From Clostridia bacterium (GTDB lineage: Bacteria; Bacillota; Clostridia; TANB77; UBA1234): a stretch of DNA of 64,000 bases. The DNA lies in assembly GCA_017539905.1 (NCBI GenBank), contig JAFYBZ010000007.1, forward strand, positions 248,001 through 312,000. Reading direction: 5' to 3'. A model generated the notes under the pieces. The model was not told where the DNA came from and made no database searches. It was given only the letters and a program-made list of their open reading frames with translations. A program made the translations under genes and the position numbers. This document shows positions 45,440 through 54,732 of this stretch, one piece after another. The first letter of the stretch is position 1, and each line of letters starts with the position of its first letter.

Positions 45440-46027
45440 TTATTCTTCTAAATGTTTTTGTATCATTCTAATTGCACTATCTTTATATATTGTCTTTCCA
45501 TATTCGGAAATTTTTGCAAGTGTTTTGTCTTGATGTTGATCAATATCTGCAAATTCTAAAATTGAATTTCCGCTATATAGAGAAATATACAAGTAGTACT
45601 TATCATCTAATAAATATAAAGATGTTTTGCCATATCCCTTTTTATCTGCAATTTTACAAAAATCACATAGTGCAGAAAAGCTGTTAAATCTAAATAGTTT
45701 TGAGTTCAAATCTTCAGGAAGTTCTTTTCTTTTTAGTACGATGTTCTTGTCCTGAATCTTAGATTTTTTCTTAGTTGCATTTCCTTGATTTCTTGTGACA
45801 ATCAAAGTAAACACGCCGCTTTGACTTACATGCGCTTCAACATAAACCATAGATTCATCAACTTGGAAGTCATATTTTTTCTCAGCTTCTTGCATTACTT
45901 CCCAAAACAAATCTTGTGATTCTGGTGTGTTATATATTAGTGAACGCGCATCAATATTGCGTGATTTTAGATCGTTATTATCTAATGTGATTTTTATTTT
46001 ATTTTCGTTTAATTTTTCTATTTTCAA
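45440..46027 (-). CDS. mecA: MecA-like adaptor protein
   Basis: MecA targets substrates to the ClpC-ClpP protease. The 195-residue protein has the N-terminal MKIEKLNENKIKITLDNNDL, LIYNTPESQDLFWEVMQEAE, a short linker of about 20 residues and the C-terminal ClpC-binding fold (LFRFNSFSALCDFCK; KTSLYLLDDKYYLYI). The start is a TTG with AAAGGGG 8 bases upstream. Confidence 0.85.
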   Translation of the reverse strand: MKIEKLNENKIKITLDNNDLKSRNIDARSLIYNTPESQDLFWEVMQEAEKKYDFQVDESMVYVEAHVSQSGVFTLIVTRNQGNATKKKSKIQDKNIVLKRKELPEDLNSKLFRFNSFSALCDFCKIADKKGYGKTSLYLLDDKYYLYISLYSGNSILEFADIDQHQDKTLAKISEYGKTIYKDSAIRMIQKHLEE

Positions 46028-46069
46028 AAAGCATGCCCCTTTCGTATATGCTTAACATCTTTTGTACAA

Positions 46070-46592
46070 TCATTCTTCTAAATCAGCAATTTTATTGTCC
46101 CCTTTATAATCGAAGTAATCACAAAGAGCAAAATAAACTTCTGATGGGTCTAGCTCGTCAATTAATCTATCTACTTTAAGTCTATAATATAAGTCTTTTG
46201 AGTTCTCATAAAGAATTGGCTCATCCATTGTGTCATCAAGCGTTTCTATTTGTTCTGGCAAAATAGATGTATTAAATACTACTCGTGGATTTTCAAATGA
46301 ACCATAGTAATAATCATTTAATGGAATTAGTTTAAACTCCTTTGGCTTGATTATTAATGATACTTCATTAACTACATAGCATTGCTCTGGATAAAGAGAG
46401 ACTTTAATGCATGTGTATTCTTTTGAGTTATATTTAAACATATCATCTTTTGGATTTAAAAGACCAACAAAAACTCTTTTTTCTACTCCATTAATTGGAA
46501 CTTTATGTGAAAAATTTTCAGATAGTTTAAGACCGAAAATTTTTAATCTTGCTTAATTTAGAACTATCAACATAAAAATAAATAGTAGCCAT
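46070..46592 (-). pseudogene. Hypothetical protein gene with a +1 frameshift at CGG
   Basis: From ATG 46592 (AAAGG upstream) the frame reads MATIYFYVDSSKLSKIKNF, then CGG TCT TAA. Skipping one base before GG gives NF-GLKLSENFSHKVPI and continues uninterrupted to 46070, for about 173 residues in all. The joined protein has an acidic C-terminus, no signal peptide and no recognised family. The downstream frame alone would start at Met 46441 without a ribosome site, so the long form is the likely gene. The break may be a sequencing indel, a true mutation, or programmed frameshifting at CGG, as at pcrA. It lies 43 bases upstream of mecA. Confidence 0.7.
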
Positions 46593-46684
46593 TAATAGTC
46601 CTTTCGAATTATTTTTTTTAAACAAGTAAAGTATACAATAAAGTTTGAAATAGTCAAGCAAGATTACATATATTAATTTTATGT

Positions 46685-46720
46685 TAAAAAAAGCAAGTGA
46701 TTATGTATAATCACTTGCTT
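46685..46720 (-). terminator. Terminator after thrS
   Basis: A 12-bp stem (AGCAAGTGATTA/TAATCACTTGCT) with loop TGTA is followed by TTTTTTT on the minus strand. Confidence 0.9.
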
Positions 46721-46728
46721 TTTCGTTA

Positions 46729-48660
46729 TTAGTCTAATTCATAATTTTTGATTTGTTTTAATGCTCTTTCCATGAAGGCATCTAAGCTCATAGCTCCTAA
46801 ATCTCCTTCTTTCCTATGCCTTACACCAACTGTCTTAGCTTCAACTTCTTTATCTCCTACAACTATCATATATGGGATTTTTTGAACTTGAGACTCTCTT
46901 ATCTTGTAACCAACTTTTTCGTTTCTATCATCTAATTCTACTCTAATACTATTTTCTCTCAACTTGCTTGTTACTTCTTTTGCATAATCTACATGTTTTT
47001 CTGAAATTGGCATTACAACAACTTGAGTTGGGTGAAGCCATAATGGGAACGCACCTTTTGTTTCTTCAATTAAGAATGCCATAAATCTATCTGAAGTACC
47101 AAGAATAGCTCTATGTAATACTACTGGTCTGTGAGGTTGTCCATCTTCTCCAATATACTCTAGTTCAAATCTTTGAGGTAATAAGAAGTCTAATTGACAA
47201 GTAGAAACAGTCTCGTCATGACCTAAAACTGATTTAATTTGAACATCAAGTTTTGGTCCATAGAATGCAGCTTCACCGATTGCTTCATAGAAATCTACTC
47301 CAAGTTCTGTTAAGATTTCACGTAGTTCGTTTTCAGCATTGTTCCACATTTCGTCATCATCAAAATATTTTTCTTTGTTGTTTTTATCTCTTAAAGATAA
47401 TCTAAATGAGTAATCCTTAAATCCAAAATCTTTATAAACTTCAAGAATTAATTCAACTACTTTTCTAAATTCATCTTTAATTTGATCTGGACGAACAAAT
47501 AAGTGAGCATCATTTTGGCACATTTGACGAACTCTTGAAATACCACAAACAGCACCTGAAGCTTCATATCTAAAGTCGTGTGCTAATTCACCAATTCTAA
47601 TTGGTAAATCTCTATAAGAACGCATTTTGCTCTTAAAAATAAGCATATGATGTGGACAGTTCATAGGTCTTAGTACAAGCTCTTCCTCATCCATTTTCAT
47701 TACTGGGAACATGTTTTCTTTGTAATGATCCCAGTGACCAGATACTTTATATAATTGAGTATTAGCCATTGATGGAGTATATACATGCCAGTAATCTCTC
47801 TTTAATTCTTTATCTTGAATATATCTTTCAAGAAGTCTTCTTACTGTTGCACCATTTGGCAAGTACATTGGAAGTCCTGCACCAACTAATTCATGAGTCA
47901 TAAACAATTCTAAGTCTTTACCAATTTTTCTGTGGTCACGGCTTCTTCTATCTTCTAATTTTGCTAAATATTCATCAATTTGAGATGCTTTTGGGAAAGA
48001 AATAGCATAAACTCTTTGAAGCATCTTATTTTTTTCAGAACCTCTCCAATATGCACCAGATGAAGTAATTATTTTAACAGCTTTAACTTTACCTGTACTC
48101 ATTAAGTGTGGGCCTGCACAAAGATCTGTAAAATCTCCTTGCTTATAAAAACTAATTTCTTCGCCTTCTGGCAAATCGTTAATTAATTCTACTTTGTAAG
48201 GTTCATCTTTCATTAATTCTAAAGCTTCTGCTTTTGGAAGAGAAAATCTTTCAATAGCAATATCCTCTTTGATAATTTTTTTCATCTCTTCTTCAATCTT
48301 AGCTTTATCTTCATCGCTAAAATGTTCTACTGGATCGAAATCATAGTAGAATCCTTCATCAATTGATGGACCAATAGCAAGTTTTGTTTCTGGAAATAAT
48401 CTTTTAACAGCTTGTGCCATAATGTGAGAAGTTGTGTGCCAGTATGCTTTCATACCATCTAAATCATCTTCAGCGAAAGTATGAATAACTAAATTGCAAT
48501 CTTCATTTACAACATATCTTAAGTCTTTTACTTCACCATTAATCTCTCCACATGTTGCATTTCTTGCAAGTCCTTCTGATATTTTTTGGGCAATTTCTAA
48601 AATTGATAGTCCTTCTTCAACTTCTAAACTAGAACCATCTTTTAGTGTAATTTTAATCAT
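46729..48660 (-). CDS. thrS: Threonyl-tRNA synthetase
   Basis: ThrRS charges tRNA-Thr and edits Ser. The 643-residue class II enzyme has the TGS domain (MIKITLKDGSSLEVEEG), the editing domain (HTTSHIMAQAVKRLFP; the later C-x3-H is DLCAGPHL) and the catalytic core. The core shows VLRPMNCPHHMLIF, RELAHDFRYE-like GELAHDFRYEASGAV, and motif 3 HRAILGTSDRFMAFLIE. The anticodon domain ends PLWLHPTQVVVMPI onward. I start at ATG 48660, 8 bases after AAGGAG. A T-box riboswitch precedes it. Confidence 0.97.
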   Translation of the reverse strand: MIKITLKDGSSLEVEEGLSILEIAQKISEGLARNATCGEINGEVKDLRYVVNEDCNLVIHTFAEDDLDGMKAYWHTTSHIMAQAVKRLFPETKLAIGPSIDEGFYYDFDPVEHFSDEDKAKIEEEMKKIIKEDIAIERFSLPKAEALELMKDEPYKVELINDLPEGEEISFYKQGDFTDLCAGPHLMSTGKVKAVKIITSSGAYWRGSEKNKMLQRVYAISFPKASQIDEYLAKLEDRRSRDHRKIGKDLELFMTHELVGAGLPMYLPNGATVRRLLERYIQDKELKRDYWHVYTPSMANTQLYKVSGHWDHYKENMFPVMKMDEEELVLRPMNCPHHMLIFKSKMRSYRDLPIRIGELAHDFRYEASGAVCGISRVRQMCQNDAHLFVRPDQIKDEFRKVVELILEVYKDFGFKDYSFRLSLRDKNNKEKYFDDDEMWNNAENELREILTELGVDFYEAIGEAAFYGPKLDVQIKSVLGHDETVSTCQLDFLLPQRFELEYIGEDGQPHRPVVLHRAILGTSDRFMAFLIEETKGAFPLWLHPTQVVVMPISEKHVDYAKEVTSKLRENSIRVELDDRNEKVGYKIRESQVQKIPYMIVVGDKEVEAKTVGVRHRKEGDLGAMSLDAFMERALKQIKNYELD

Positions 48661-48685
48661 TTTAATCTCTCCTTTCTTTGACACG

Positions 48686-48723
48686 AAAAAACACCCCCAA
48701 AGCGTTTTTTCGCTTTAGGAGTG
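48686..48723 (-). terminator. T-box terminator hairpin of thrS leader
   Basis: CACTCCTAAAGCG pairs with CGCTTTGGGGGTG (one mismatch and G-U pairs) around AAAAAA, followed by TTTTTTCG. Its 5' arm abuts the T-box core, as expected for mutually exclusive folds. Confidence 0.88.
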
Positions 48724-48916
48724 TAGATATACACGGTTCCATCCTAAATTTATCTTAATTAGTCGCCGTAACGAAGCGAGCTCGTCTGGTTTAATTCGCC
48801 AGCACCATGAGAAGTTAGTTTTTCGAATCAGTACACTTAAAGCACCTTTCAGTCTGGTCGAGTGCTTCTCCCTAAAAGTAACCTTGAATCTACTTTGTCT
48901 TCCATTCGGTTTTCTT
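48690..48916 (-). ncRNA. T-box riboswitch controlling thrS
   Basis: The leader RNA contains the T-box antiterminator core AGGATGGAACCGTG (48746-48732 on the minus strand), whose TGGA bulge would pair with the UCCA end of uncharged tRNA-Thr. Upstream is a structured stem I region (GGGAGAAGCACTCGACC and onwards). Downstream is the competing terminator. Uncharged tRNA-Thr should favour antitermination and thrS expression. The specifier codon was not fixed by eye. Confidence 0.9.
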
Positions 48917-48922
48917 GCATGC

Positions 48923-48951
48923 ATTTTACAACTTTTTTTGCTTTTTGTCAA
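48923..48951 (-). promoter_or_regulatory. Promoter of the thrS T-box leader
   Basis: A perfect TTGACA and TAAAAT are separated by 17 bases on the minus strand. Transcription would start near 48916. Confidence 0.85.
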
Positions 48952-48992
48952 CTTGTAAAAATGTTTTTAATGTTACAAATAGTAGTAAAAAA

Positions 48993-49021
48993 TTGACTAT
49001 AAATATTAGAAATAGTACACT
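48993..49021 (+). promoter_or_regulatory. Probable promoter of the por operon
   Basis: TTGACT and TACACT are separated by 17 bases, about 47 bases upstream of the first por gene. The -10 is weak. Confidence 0.5.
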
Positions 49022-49067
49022 AAAAGTTGATGTATGTATTAAATAAATATAAGAAAGGAAGTATAAA

Positions 49068-49637
49068 ATGTTAGAGATTAGATGGCACGGAAGAGGCGGT
49101 CAAGGCGCCAAAACAGCATCGCTTTTACTTGCAGATGCAGCATTTAATACTGGAAAATATATTCAAGGATTTCCTGAATATGGTCCAGAAAGAATGGGAG
49201 CACCAATTACTTGCTACAATAGAATTTCTGATGATCCAATTAGAATTCACAGTAATATTTATGAACCAGATTATGTAGTTGTAGTTGATGACACTTTATT
49301 AGAGGCAGTTGATGTTACTGCAGGGTTAAAAAAAGAAGGAGCAATAATTGTAAATACTACAAAAACTCCAGAAGAAATTCGCCCATTACTTAGAGGATAT
49401 GAAGGAAGAGTATGTACAATTGATGCAAAGACAATTTCAATAGATACACTTGGAAAATATTTTCCAAATACTCCTATGCTTGCGGCTGTTGTTAAAGTTA
49501 CAGGGGTTATGAGTGATGAAGATTTCTTAAAGGATATGGAAAGCTCATTTGCACATAAATTTGCAAAGAAGCCAGAAGTAATTCCTGGAAACATGGAAGC
49601 ATTAAGAAGAAGCATGCATGAAGTTAAAGGATTATAA
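49068..49637 (+). CDS. porG: Pyruvate:ferredoxin oxidoreductase gamma subunit
   Basis: This 189-residue subunit belongs to the four-subunit 2-oxoacid:ferredoxin oxidoreductase. It begins LEIRWHGRGGQGAKTASLLL, the family's GRGGQG signature, and continues QGFPEYGPERMGAPITCYNRI. The gamma chain helps bind CoA and holds the complex together. AAGGAAG precedes the ATG. It is first in porG-porD-porA-porB. The closest match by pattern is pyruvate oxidoreductase, although other 2-oxoacid enzymes share these features. Confidence 0.92.
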   Translation: MLEIRWHGRGGQGAKTASLLLADAAFNTGKYIQGFPEYGPERMGAPITCYNRISDDPIRIHSNIYEPDYVVVVDDTLLEAVDVTAGLKKEGAIIVNTTKTPEEIRPLLRGYEGRVCTIDAKTISIDTLGKYFPNTPMLAAVVKVTGVMSDEDFLKDMESSFAHKFAKKPEVIPGNMEALRRSMHEVKGL

Positions 49638-49648
49638 GGAGGATGAAT

Positions 49649-49942
49649 ATGTATAAGAGTAGCGAAATAAATGCCAAATCAACTTGGGAAGAAATGACTC
49701 CTGGTGGAACAATTTATGATGCTGGAAATTCAGTTGATTTCAAAACAGGTGATTGGCGTTCTAAAAAACCAGTTTTTAATAGAGAAATGTGTAAGCAATG
49801 TTTACTATGTGTACCTTGTTGTCCAGATAGTGCAATTCCAGTAAATGAGAATAGCGAAAGAGAAGATTTTAATTATGATTATTGTAAGGGATGTGGAGTA
49901 TGCGCAAAAGTATGCCCATTCCATGCAATTAACATGGAATAA
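49649..49942 (+). CDS. porD: Pyruvate:ferredoxin oxidoreductase delta subunit
   Basis: This 97-residue ferredoxin-like subunit has two [4Fe-4S] motifs (CKQCLLCVPCCPDSAI and CKGCGVCAKVCPFHAI). It passes electrons from the thiamine centre to ferredoxin. I start at ATG 49649 (MYKSSEI), 6 bases after AGGAGG; the ATG two codons earlier is too close. It lies between the gamma and alpha genes. Confidence 0.93.
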   Translation: MYKSSEINAKSTWEEMTPGGTIYDAGNSVDFKTGDWRSKKPVFNREMCKQCLLCVPCCPDSAIPVNENSEREDFNYDYCKGCGVCAKVCPFHAINME

Positions 49943-49953
49943 GGAGGTGCGAT

Positions 49954-51147
49954 ATGAGTATACGTGAGAGATTAAGTGGTAACGAAGCAGTTGCCAATGC
50001 AATGCGTCAAATTAATCCTGATGTTGTTGCAGCATTCCCAATTACACCTTCAACAGAAATTCCACAATACTTTTCAACATTTGTAAATAATGGACAAGTA
50101 GATACAGAATTTGTTCCTGTTGAAAGTGAGCATAGTGCAATGAGTGCTTGTATTGGCGCTTCATCTGCGGGTGCTAGAGTAATGACGGCAACTTCAGCAA
50201 ATGGACTTTCACTAATGTGGGAGATGCTTTATATTGCATCATCATTAAGACTTCCAATTGTTATGAGCTGCGTTAATAGAGCCGTATCAGGACCTCTAAA
50301 CATTCATAATGATCATTCAGATTCTATGGGTGCTAGAGATTCTGGTTGGATTCAATTATATGGTGAGACCAACCAAGAAGCATACGATAATATAATAATG
50401 GCAATTAGAATTGCAGAGCATAAGGATATTCAACTTCCAGTTATGAATTGCTATGATGGATTTATTACTTCTCACTCAATTGAAAATATTGAATTAATAG
50501 AAGATGATAAAGTTAAAGCTTTTGTTGGAACTCGTAATCCAGAACATTATCTTTTGAATAAAGATGAGCAAATTGCTGTTGGACCACTTGATGTTCAACC
50601 ATTCCTTTTTGAACATAAATTCCAACAAGCTCGTGCTATGAGAAAAGCAAAAGAAGTTATTCGTGAAGTTCAAAAAGAATTCTACGAAATGACCGGAAGA
50701 CAATATGATTTAATTGAAGAATATAAAATGGAAGATGCTGAATATGCAATTGTAGTTTTAAACTCTACTGCAGGCACTTCTAAAGAAGCTGTAGATAGAT
50801 TAAGAGAACAAGGCATTAAAGCAGGTCTTGTTAAACCAAGAGTATTTAGACCATTCCCAGGAGAAGAAATTGCAAATGCTTTAAAGAATGTTAAAGCTGT
50901 TGCAATTTTAGATAAAGCAGATGGTTTAAATGGTGTTGGTGGACCACTATTCACAGATACAACATCAGCAATGTTAGTAAACAATGTTACTTCTCCAAAA
51001 GCTGTTAGTTACATTTATGGTATTGGCGGTAGAGATGTAAGAGTTGAAGACATCGAATCAGTTTATAAAGATTTACAAGAAGTAGCAAATGAAGAAAAAG
51101 TTATAGATGTGTATAGATATCTAGGACTTAAAGGAGGTAGAGACTAA
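49954..51147 (+). CDS. porA: Pyruvate:ferredoxin oxidoreductase alpha subunit
   Basis: This 397-residue alpha chain has the pyrimidine-binding transketolase-like domain (AFPITPSTEIPQYF, VPVESEHSAMSACIGASSAGARV, TSANGLSLMWEML) and a C-terminal domain (FRPFPGEEIANALKNVKAVAILDK) shared by POR alpha subunits. With beta it binds thiamine diphosphate, decarboxylates pyruvate to acetyl-CoA and reduces ferredoxin. AAGGAGG lies upstream, and its last base overlaps the porB start (TAATG). Confidence 0.93.
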   Translation: MSIRERLSGNEAVANAMRQINPDVVAAFPITPSTEIPQYFSTFVNNGQVDTEFVPVESEHSAMSACIGASSAGARVMTATSANGLSLMWEMLYIASSLRLPIVMSCVNRAVSGPLNIHNDHSDSMGARDSGWIQLYGETNQEAYDNIIMAIRIAEHKDIQLPVMNCYDGFITSHSIENIELIEDDKVKAFVGTRNPEHYLLNKDEQIAVGPLDVQPFLFEHKFQQARAMRKAKEVIREVQKEFYEMTGRQYDLIEEYKMEDAEYAIVVLNSTAGTSKEAVDRLREQGIKAGLVKPRVFRPFPGEEIANALKNVKAVAILDKADGLNGVGGPLFTDTTSAMLVNNVTSPKAVSYIYGIGGRDVRVEDIESVYKDLQEVANEEKVIDVYRYLGLKGGRD

Positions 51148-52097
51148 TGGCTTATAATTTTAAAGAAGAAATGAAAAAGCAAAATCGTCTTGCTTCTGGT
51201 CATAGAATGTGTGCTGGTTGTGGTGCTCCAGTTGCAGTTAATGCAATACTTCGTGGACTTCATGAAGGAGATCATGCAGTAATTGGTGCTGCAACAGGAT
51301 GCCTAGAAGTATCTACTTTCATGTATCCTTATTCAGCGTGGAAAGATAGTTTTATACATACAGCATTTGAATGTGCTGGCGCAACAGTTGCTGGTGCAGA
51401 AGCCGCATATAAATCATTAAAGAAGCAAGGAAAACTTCCAGAAGATTATAATTCTAAATTCATAGCATTTGGTGGAGATGGTGGAACTTATGATATAGGT
51501 CTTCAATCTTTATCTGGAGCTATGGAAAGAGGACATGATATGGTTTATGTATGTTATGATAATGGTGCATATATGAACACAGGTATTCAAAGATCTTCTG
51601 CTACTCCTAGATTTGCAGATACTACAACTTCTCCTGCTGGAAAGGTTGTGCCAGGAAAACAACAAAAGAGAAAAGATTTGACAGAAGTAATTGCAAATCA
51701 TCATATCCCATATGTTGCACAAACAGCTTGTTTTAGAAACTTTAGTGATATTACAACTAAAGCAGAAAAAGCAATTTACACTGAAGGAGGAGCATTTATA
51801 AATGTACTTGCTCCATGTCCAAGAGGTTGGGGTTATAATACTGAAGATTTAATGCAACTTAATCAATTAGCAGTAGATACTTGCTACTGGCCATTATATG
51901 AAGTTGTTGATGGTGTTTATCACATAACATATAAACCTGCAAACAAATTGCCAGTAGAAGAATTTTTAAAACCACAAAGAAGATTCAAACACATCTTTAA
52001 TCCAGGTAATGAATGGATGATTGAAGAACTTCAAAAAGAAGTTGATGAAAGATGGCAAAGACTATTAGAGTTAGAAGAAATTACAAATAAGCAATAA
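51147..52097 (+). CDS. porB: Pyruvate:ferredoxin oxidoreductase beta subunit
   Basis: This 316-residue beta chain binds thiamine diphosphate and a [4Fe-4S] cluster. RMCAGCGAPVAVNAI gives the first cluster cysteines near residues 20-24. The TPP motif is AFGGDGGTYDIGLQSLSGAMERGHD (about 110-130) with DNGAYMNTGIQRSSATP. APCPRGWGY and the C-terminal RRFKHIFNPGNE are typical. Start and stop overlap with porA indicates coupling. It is the last gene before a terminator. Confidence 0.94.
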   Translation: MAYNFKEEMKKQNRLASGHRMCAGCGAPVAVNAILRGLHEGDHAVIGAATGCLEVSTFMYPYSAWKDSFIHTAFECAGATVAGAEAAYKSLKKQGKLPEDYNSKFIAFGGDGGTYDIGLQSLSGAMERGHDMVYVCYDNGAYMNTGIQRSSATPRFADTTTSPAGKVVPGKQQKRKDLTEVIANHHIPYVAQTACFRNFSDITTKAEKAIYTEGGAFINVLAPCPRGWGYNTEDLMQLNQLAVDTCYWPLYEVVDGVYHITYKPANKLPVEEFLKPQRRFKHIFNPGNEWMIEELQKEVDERWQRLLELEEITNKQ

Positions 52098-52098
52098 C

Positions 52099-52130
52099 AA
52101 AAAAAGACCCACTAAAGTGGGTCTTTTTTA
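52099..52130. terminator. Bidirectional terminator
   Basis: An 8-bp stem (AGACCCAC/GTGGGTCT) with loop TAAA is flanked by A and T runs between porB and the convergent DHHW-protein gene. Confidence 0.9.
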
Positions 52131-52132
52131 TG

Positions 52133-53281
52133 TTAAAAATTAAACATTTGATTTGTAAATGATTCAGTATTATATAACATTATCACGACATCATAATCGT
52201 TATTTGCGATTACTCTTTCTAAATCTGCTTTAGGTTGGTCCCTTAAATCAATCATATCTATCTCATACACAGATGTTGATAAAAAGGCTGCAAAAGGTAA
52301 AGCGTATGAATCTTTTATTAATAACACTTTTTTCCCATCCTCAAGGGCATTATTTATTACTCTTAAATAGCCATAATCCCATTCAAAATACGTAGCGTAT
52401 TTATTTGTTTCCACATTGTTATCATATAAAAGTTGTTTTACTGCTATTGCATTTGCAAAACTACCATTTTTAATTGGCTCAATATCAGAAGACATCATGT
52501 TATATAGAGTATAATTTGTGCTATATTTAGGTTCAATGTATGTGTAATCATCAAGGCCTGAAATTGCTTGCCCTGTCCTTCTTCCGAGTGAACCTAAATA
52601 GCAATTCTCATATGTTTTGATATTGTAATTATCCAGATTTCTATAATAATTATCACTATCAATATCTAAATTAAATCTATCATTTAAAGTGCTTACAACT
52701 TTTTGATATGCCCAAAATGCAGTATTTGTTTTCCAATGATGGTCTGTTTTAAAAAATAAATCCTCTTCTTCTCCACATTCTAACAAGTCTTTTCTTAAGT
52801 CATATGTTTGGACACCAGCATCATTTAGTTTTTCTAAAAACTCATCTGCATTTTCGTTTGAGAAGTTGTAGTTATATACAAGTTTATTTGTATATCCATC
52901 TATCATTTTGTTTGGTGCTTGAATATAAATGAAATTATCAACCATATTTGATAAATCTATTGTTTTATTGGCATATTCATCAACAGAAACCTTGTATGCA
53001 GGAAAATACAAGAAACCATTTTCATCTTTTATTAGATTTACATACTCTGCATCTTCAATTAATGAAATATCATTTTGATTACCTGAATTTACAAATGACC
53101 AAATAGTAATAAATAATTTTGAAAACGCATTACTTTCGCCAAAAACATAAGAGACCACTTCGTTAATTGTTTCTTCTTTGCTCAAATCAGTGATATATTC
53201 AGCGTTTGCAGACACAGATCCAATTGATACAACGGCTATGATGATTATAAATAGTACTGCTGTAACATTATATCTATTCAT
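52133..53281 (-). CDS. AlgJ/DHHW-type polysaccharide O-acetylation protein
   Basis: This 382-residue protein has an N-terminal hydrophobic segment (AVLFIIIIAVVSIGSVSANA) and the DHHW motif (FFKTDHHWKTNTAFWAY, near residues 180-196). A GDS-like VLLIKDSYALPFAAFL near the end places it in the SGNH-like AlgJ/AlgX superfamily. Such proteins, with an MBOAT partner, add or transfer acetyl groups to surface polysaccharides. The partner lies immediately upstream, 19 bases away. AGGAG precedes the ATG. Confidence 0.85.
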   Translation of the reverse strand: MNRYNVTAVLFIIIIAVVSIGSVSANAEYITDLSKEETINEVVSYVFGESNAFSKLFITIWSFVNSGNQNDISLIEDAEYVNLIKDENGFLYFPAYKVSVDEYANKTIDLSNMVDNFIYIQAPNKMIDGYTNKLVYNYNFSNENADEFLEKLNDAGVQTYDLRKDLLECGEEEDLFFKTDHHWKTNTAFWAYQKVVSTLNDRFNLDIDSDNYYRNLDNYNIKTYENCYLGSLGRRTGQAISGLDDYTYIEPKYSTNYTLYNMMSSDIEPIKNGSFANAIAVKQLLYDNNVETNKYATYFEWDYGYLRVINNALEDGKKVLLIKDSYALPFAAFLSTSVYEIDMIDLRDQPKADLERVIANNDYDVVIMLYNTESFTNQMFNF

Positions 53282-53300
53282 AAAGAATAACTCCTAATCA

Positions 53301-54713
53301 TTAAAAATTAAAATATATAAATGGATTGTAAGAACCTTTTATTAAAAATGAAACACATATTAAAAAAATAGCTGTCATAATAATAGGTACTAAAAAAGCA
53401 TTTACAAATTTATTCTTATCAAACAATTCTTCTAGCTTTTTAAACAATGGCAAAGCAAATATTATTCCTAAAATAAAGAATAGCAACTTTTGCTTCCCAT
53501 ATATTGATACATTGTAATCATATAACGGAATGTTACCCAATCCAAACATAGATTTTATGTATGTAATTACATTTTCAAGCCCAACGGCTCTAAACAAAAC
53601 CCATCCAATTAGTACACTAAACAATGTATAAATATGCATAATAAAATTTCCAAACCATTTTCTTTCTTTATCTGGCTTTATAATGTTCTTTTCTATCATT
53701 AATAAAACAAAGAAGAACAAGCCCCATAAAATAAAATTCCAAGATGCTCCATGCCAAAATCCGGTTAATAGCCATACTATCAACAAATTAAATATTGTTC
53801 TTGATTTTGATACTTTTGATCCGCCAAGTGGAATATACACATAGTCTCTAAACCATGTAGATAATGAAATATGCCATCTTCTCCAAAATTCTGTGATTGA
53901 TTTTGATATGTATGGATAATTAAAGTTTTCATCAAATTTAAATCCAAAAACTTTTCCCAAACCAATTGCCATATCTGAGTAACCTGAAAAATCGAAATAG
54001 ATTTGAATAGCATATGCAATTGCACCAATCCAGGCTATTGCAACTGATGTTGGGCCATTATCAAATGCAAAATCAGCAATTACTGCCATTTGATTTGCAA
54101 TTAATATCTTTTTAAATAGACCAATTAAAAATCTATAAATACCTTTTGAAAAATCATCAAAAGTTTCTTTTCTATTATTTATTTGTTCTGCTATTGTTTC
54201 ATATCTTACAATTGGTCCTGCAATTAACTGAGGGAAAAACGAAAGATATAAGCCAACATTTAAAATGTTCTTTTGAACTTGTCCTTTACCTCTATACACA
54301 TCAATAACATAAGAAATCGCCTGGAATGTGTAGAAAGATATACCAATTGGGAGAACGATATTTGGAATCGTGATTGCTGTTTTGAAGATTCCATTTATGT
54401 TAGAAACAAAGAAACCTAAATACTTAAACACCATTAAAATGCCTAAATTTGTCATAAGCATTAAAATGATTATTAGTTTTGAAACACCTTTTCTCTCACG
54501 ATATTTATCTATCAAAAGCCCATATATATAATTTGTTACTATTGATGTAATCAGCAATAATACAAGCTTTGGCTCTCCATAAGAATAGAAGAATAGACTC
54601 ATCAATAGCAAAAAATAATTCTTTACTTTTTTGGTTTTTCTTAAAAACACAAAATAAATGAATAGTGTTATTGGTAAAAAGAAAAACAAAAAGTCTGTAC
54701 TTGAAAACAGCAT
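53301..54713 (-). CDS. MBOAT-family O-acyltransferase (AlgI-like)
   Basis: This 470-residue polytopic protein has about eleven membrane helices. It carries the MBOAT hallmarks SITEFWRRWHISLSTWFRDYVYIPLGG (about 280-306) and LLTGFWHGASWNFILWG with the catalytic His. AlgI-like enzymes pass acetyl groups across the membrane onto polysaccharides such as alginate, peptidoglycan or teichoic-like polymers. With the DHHW gene downstream it forms a two-gene O-acetylation module. The target polymer is unknown. The ribosome site before its ATG (AGGGCGAG) is weak. Confidence 0.92.
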   Translation of the reverse strand: MLFSSTDFLFFFLPITLFIYFVFLRKTKKVKNYFLLLMSLFFYSYGEPKLVLLLITSIVTNYIYGLLIDKYRERKGVSKLIIILMLMTNLGILMVFKYLGFFVSNINGIFKTAITIPNIVLPIGISFYTFQAISYVIDVYRGKGQVQKNILNVGLYLSFFPQLIAGPIVRYETIAEQINNRKETFDDFSKGIYRFLIGLFKKILIANQMAVIADFAFDNGPTSVAIAWIGAIAYAIQIYFDFSGYSDMAIGLGKVFGFKFDENFNYPYISKSITEFWRRWHISLSTWFRDYVYIPLGGSKVSKSRTIFNLLIVWLLTGFWHGASWNFILWGLFFFVLLMIEKNIIKPDKERKWFGNFIMHIYTLFSVLIGWVLFRAVGLENVITYIKSMFGLGNIPLYDYNVSIYGKQKLLFFILGIIFALPLFKKLEELFDKNKFVNAFLVPIIMTAIFLICVSFLIKGSYNPFIYFNF

Positions 54714-54732
54714 GTTAAATCTCGCCCTTCAT

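Noticed and set aside
48715-48951. A 78-residue open frame on the minus strand upstream of thrS
   Set aside because: It lies over the T-box leader RNA and its promoter, has no ribosome site, and its sequence is explained by the riboswitch.
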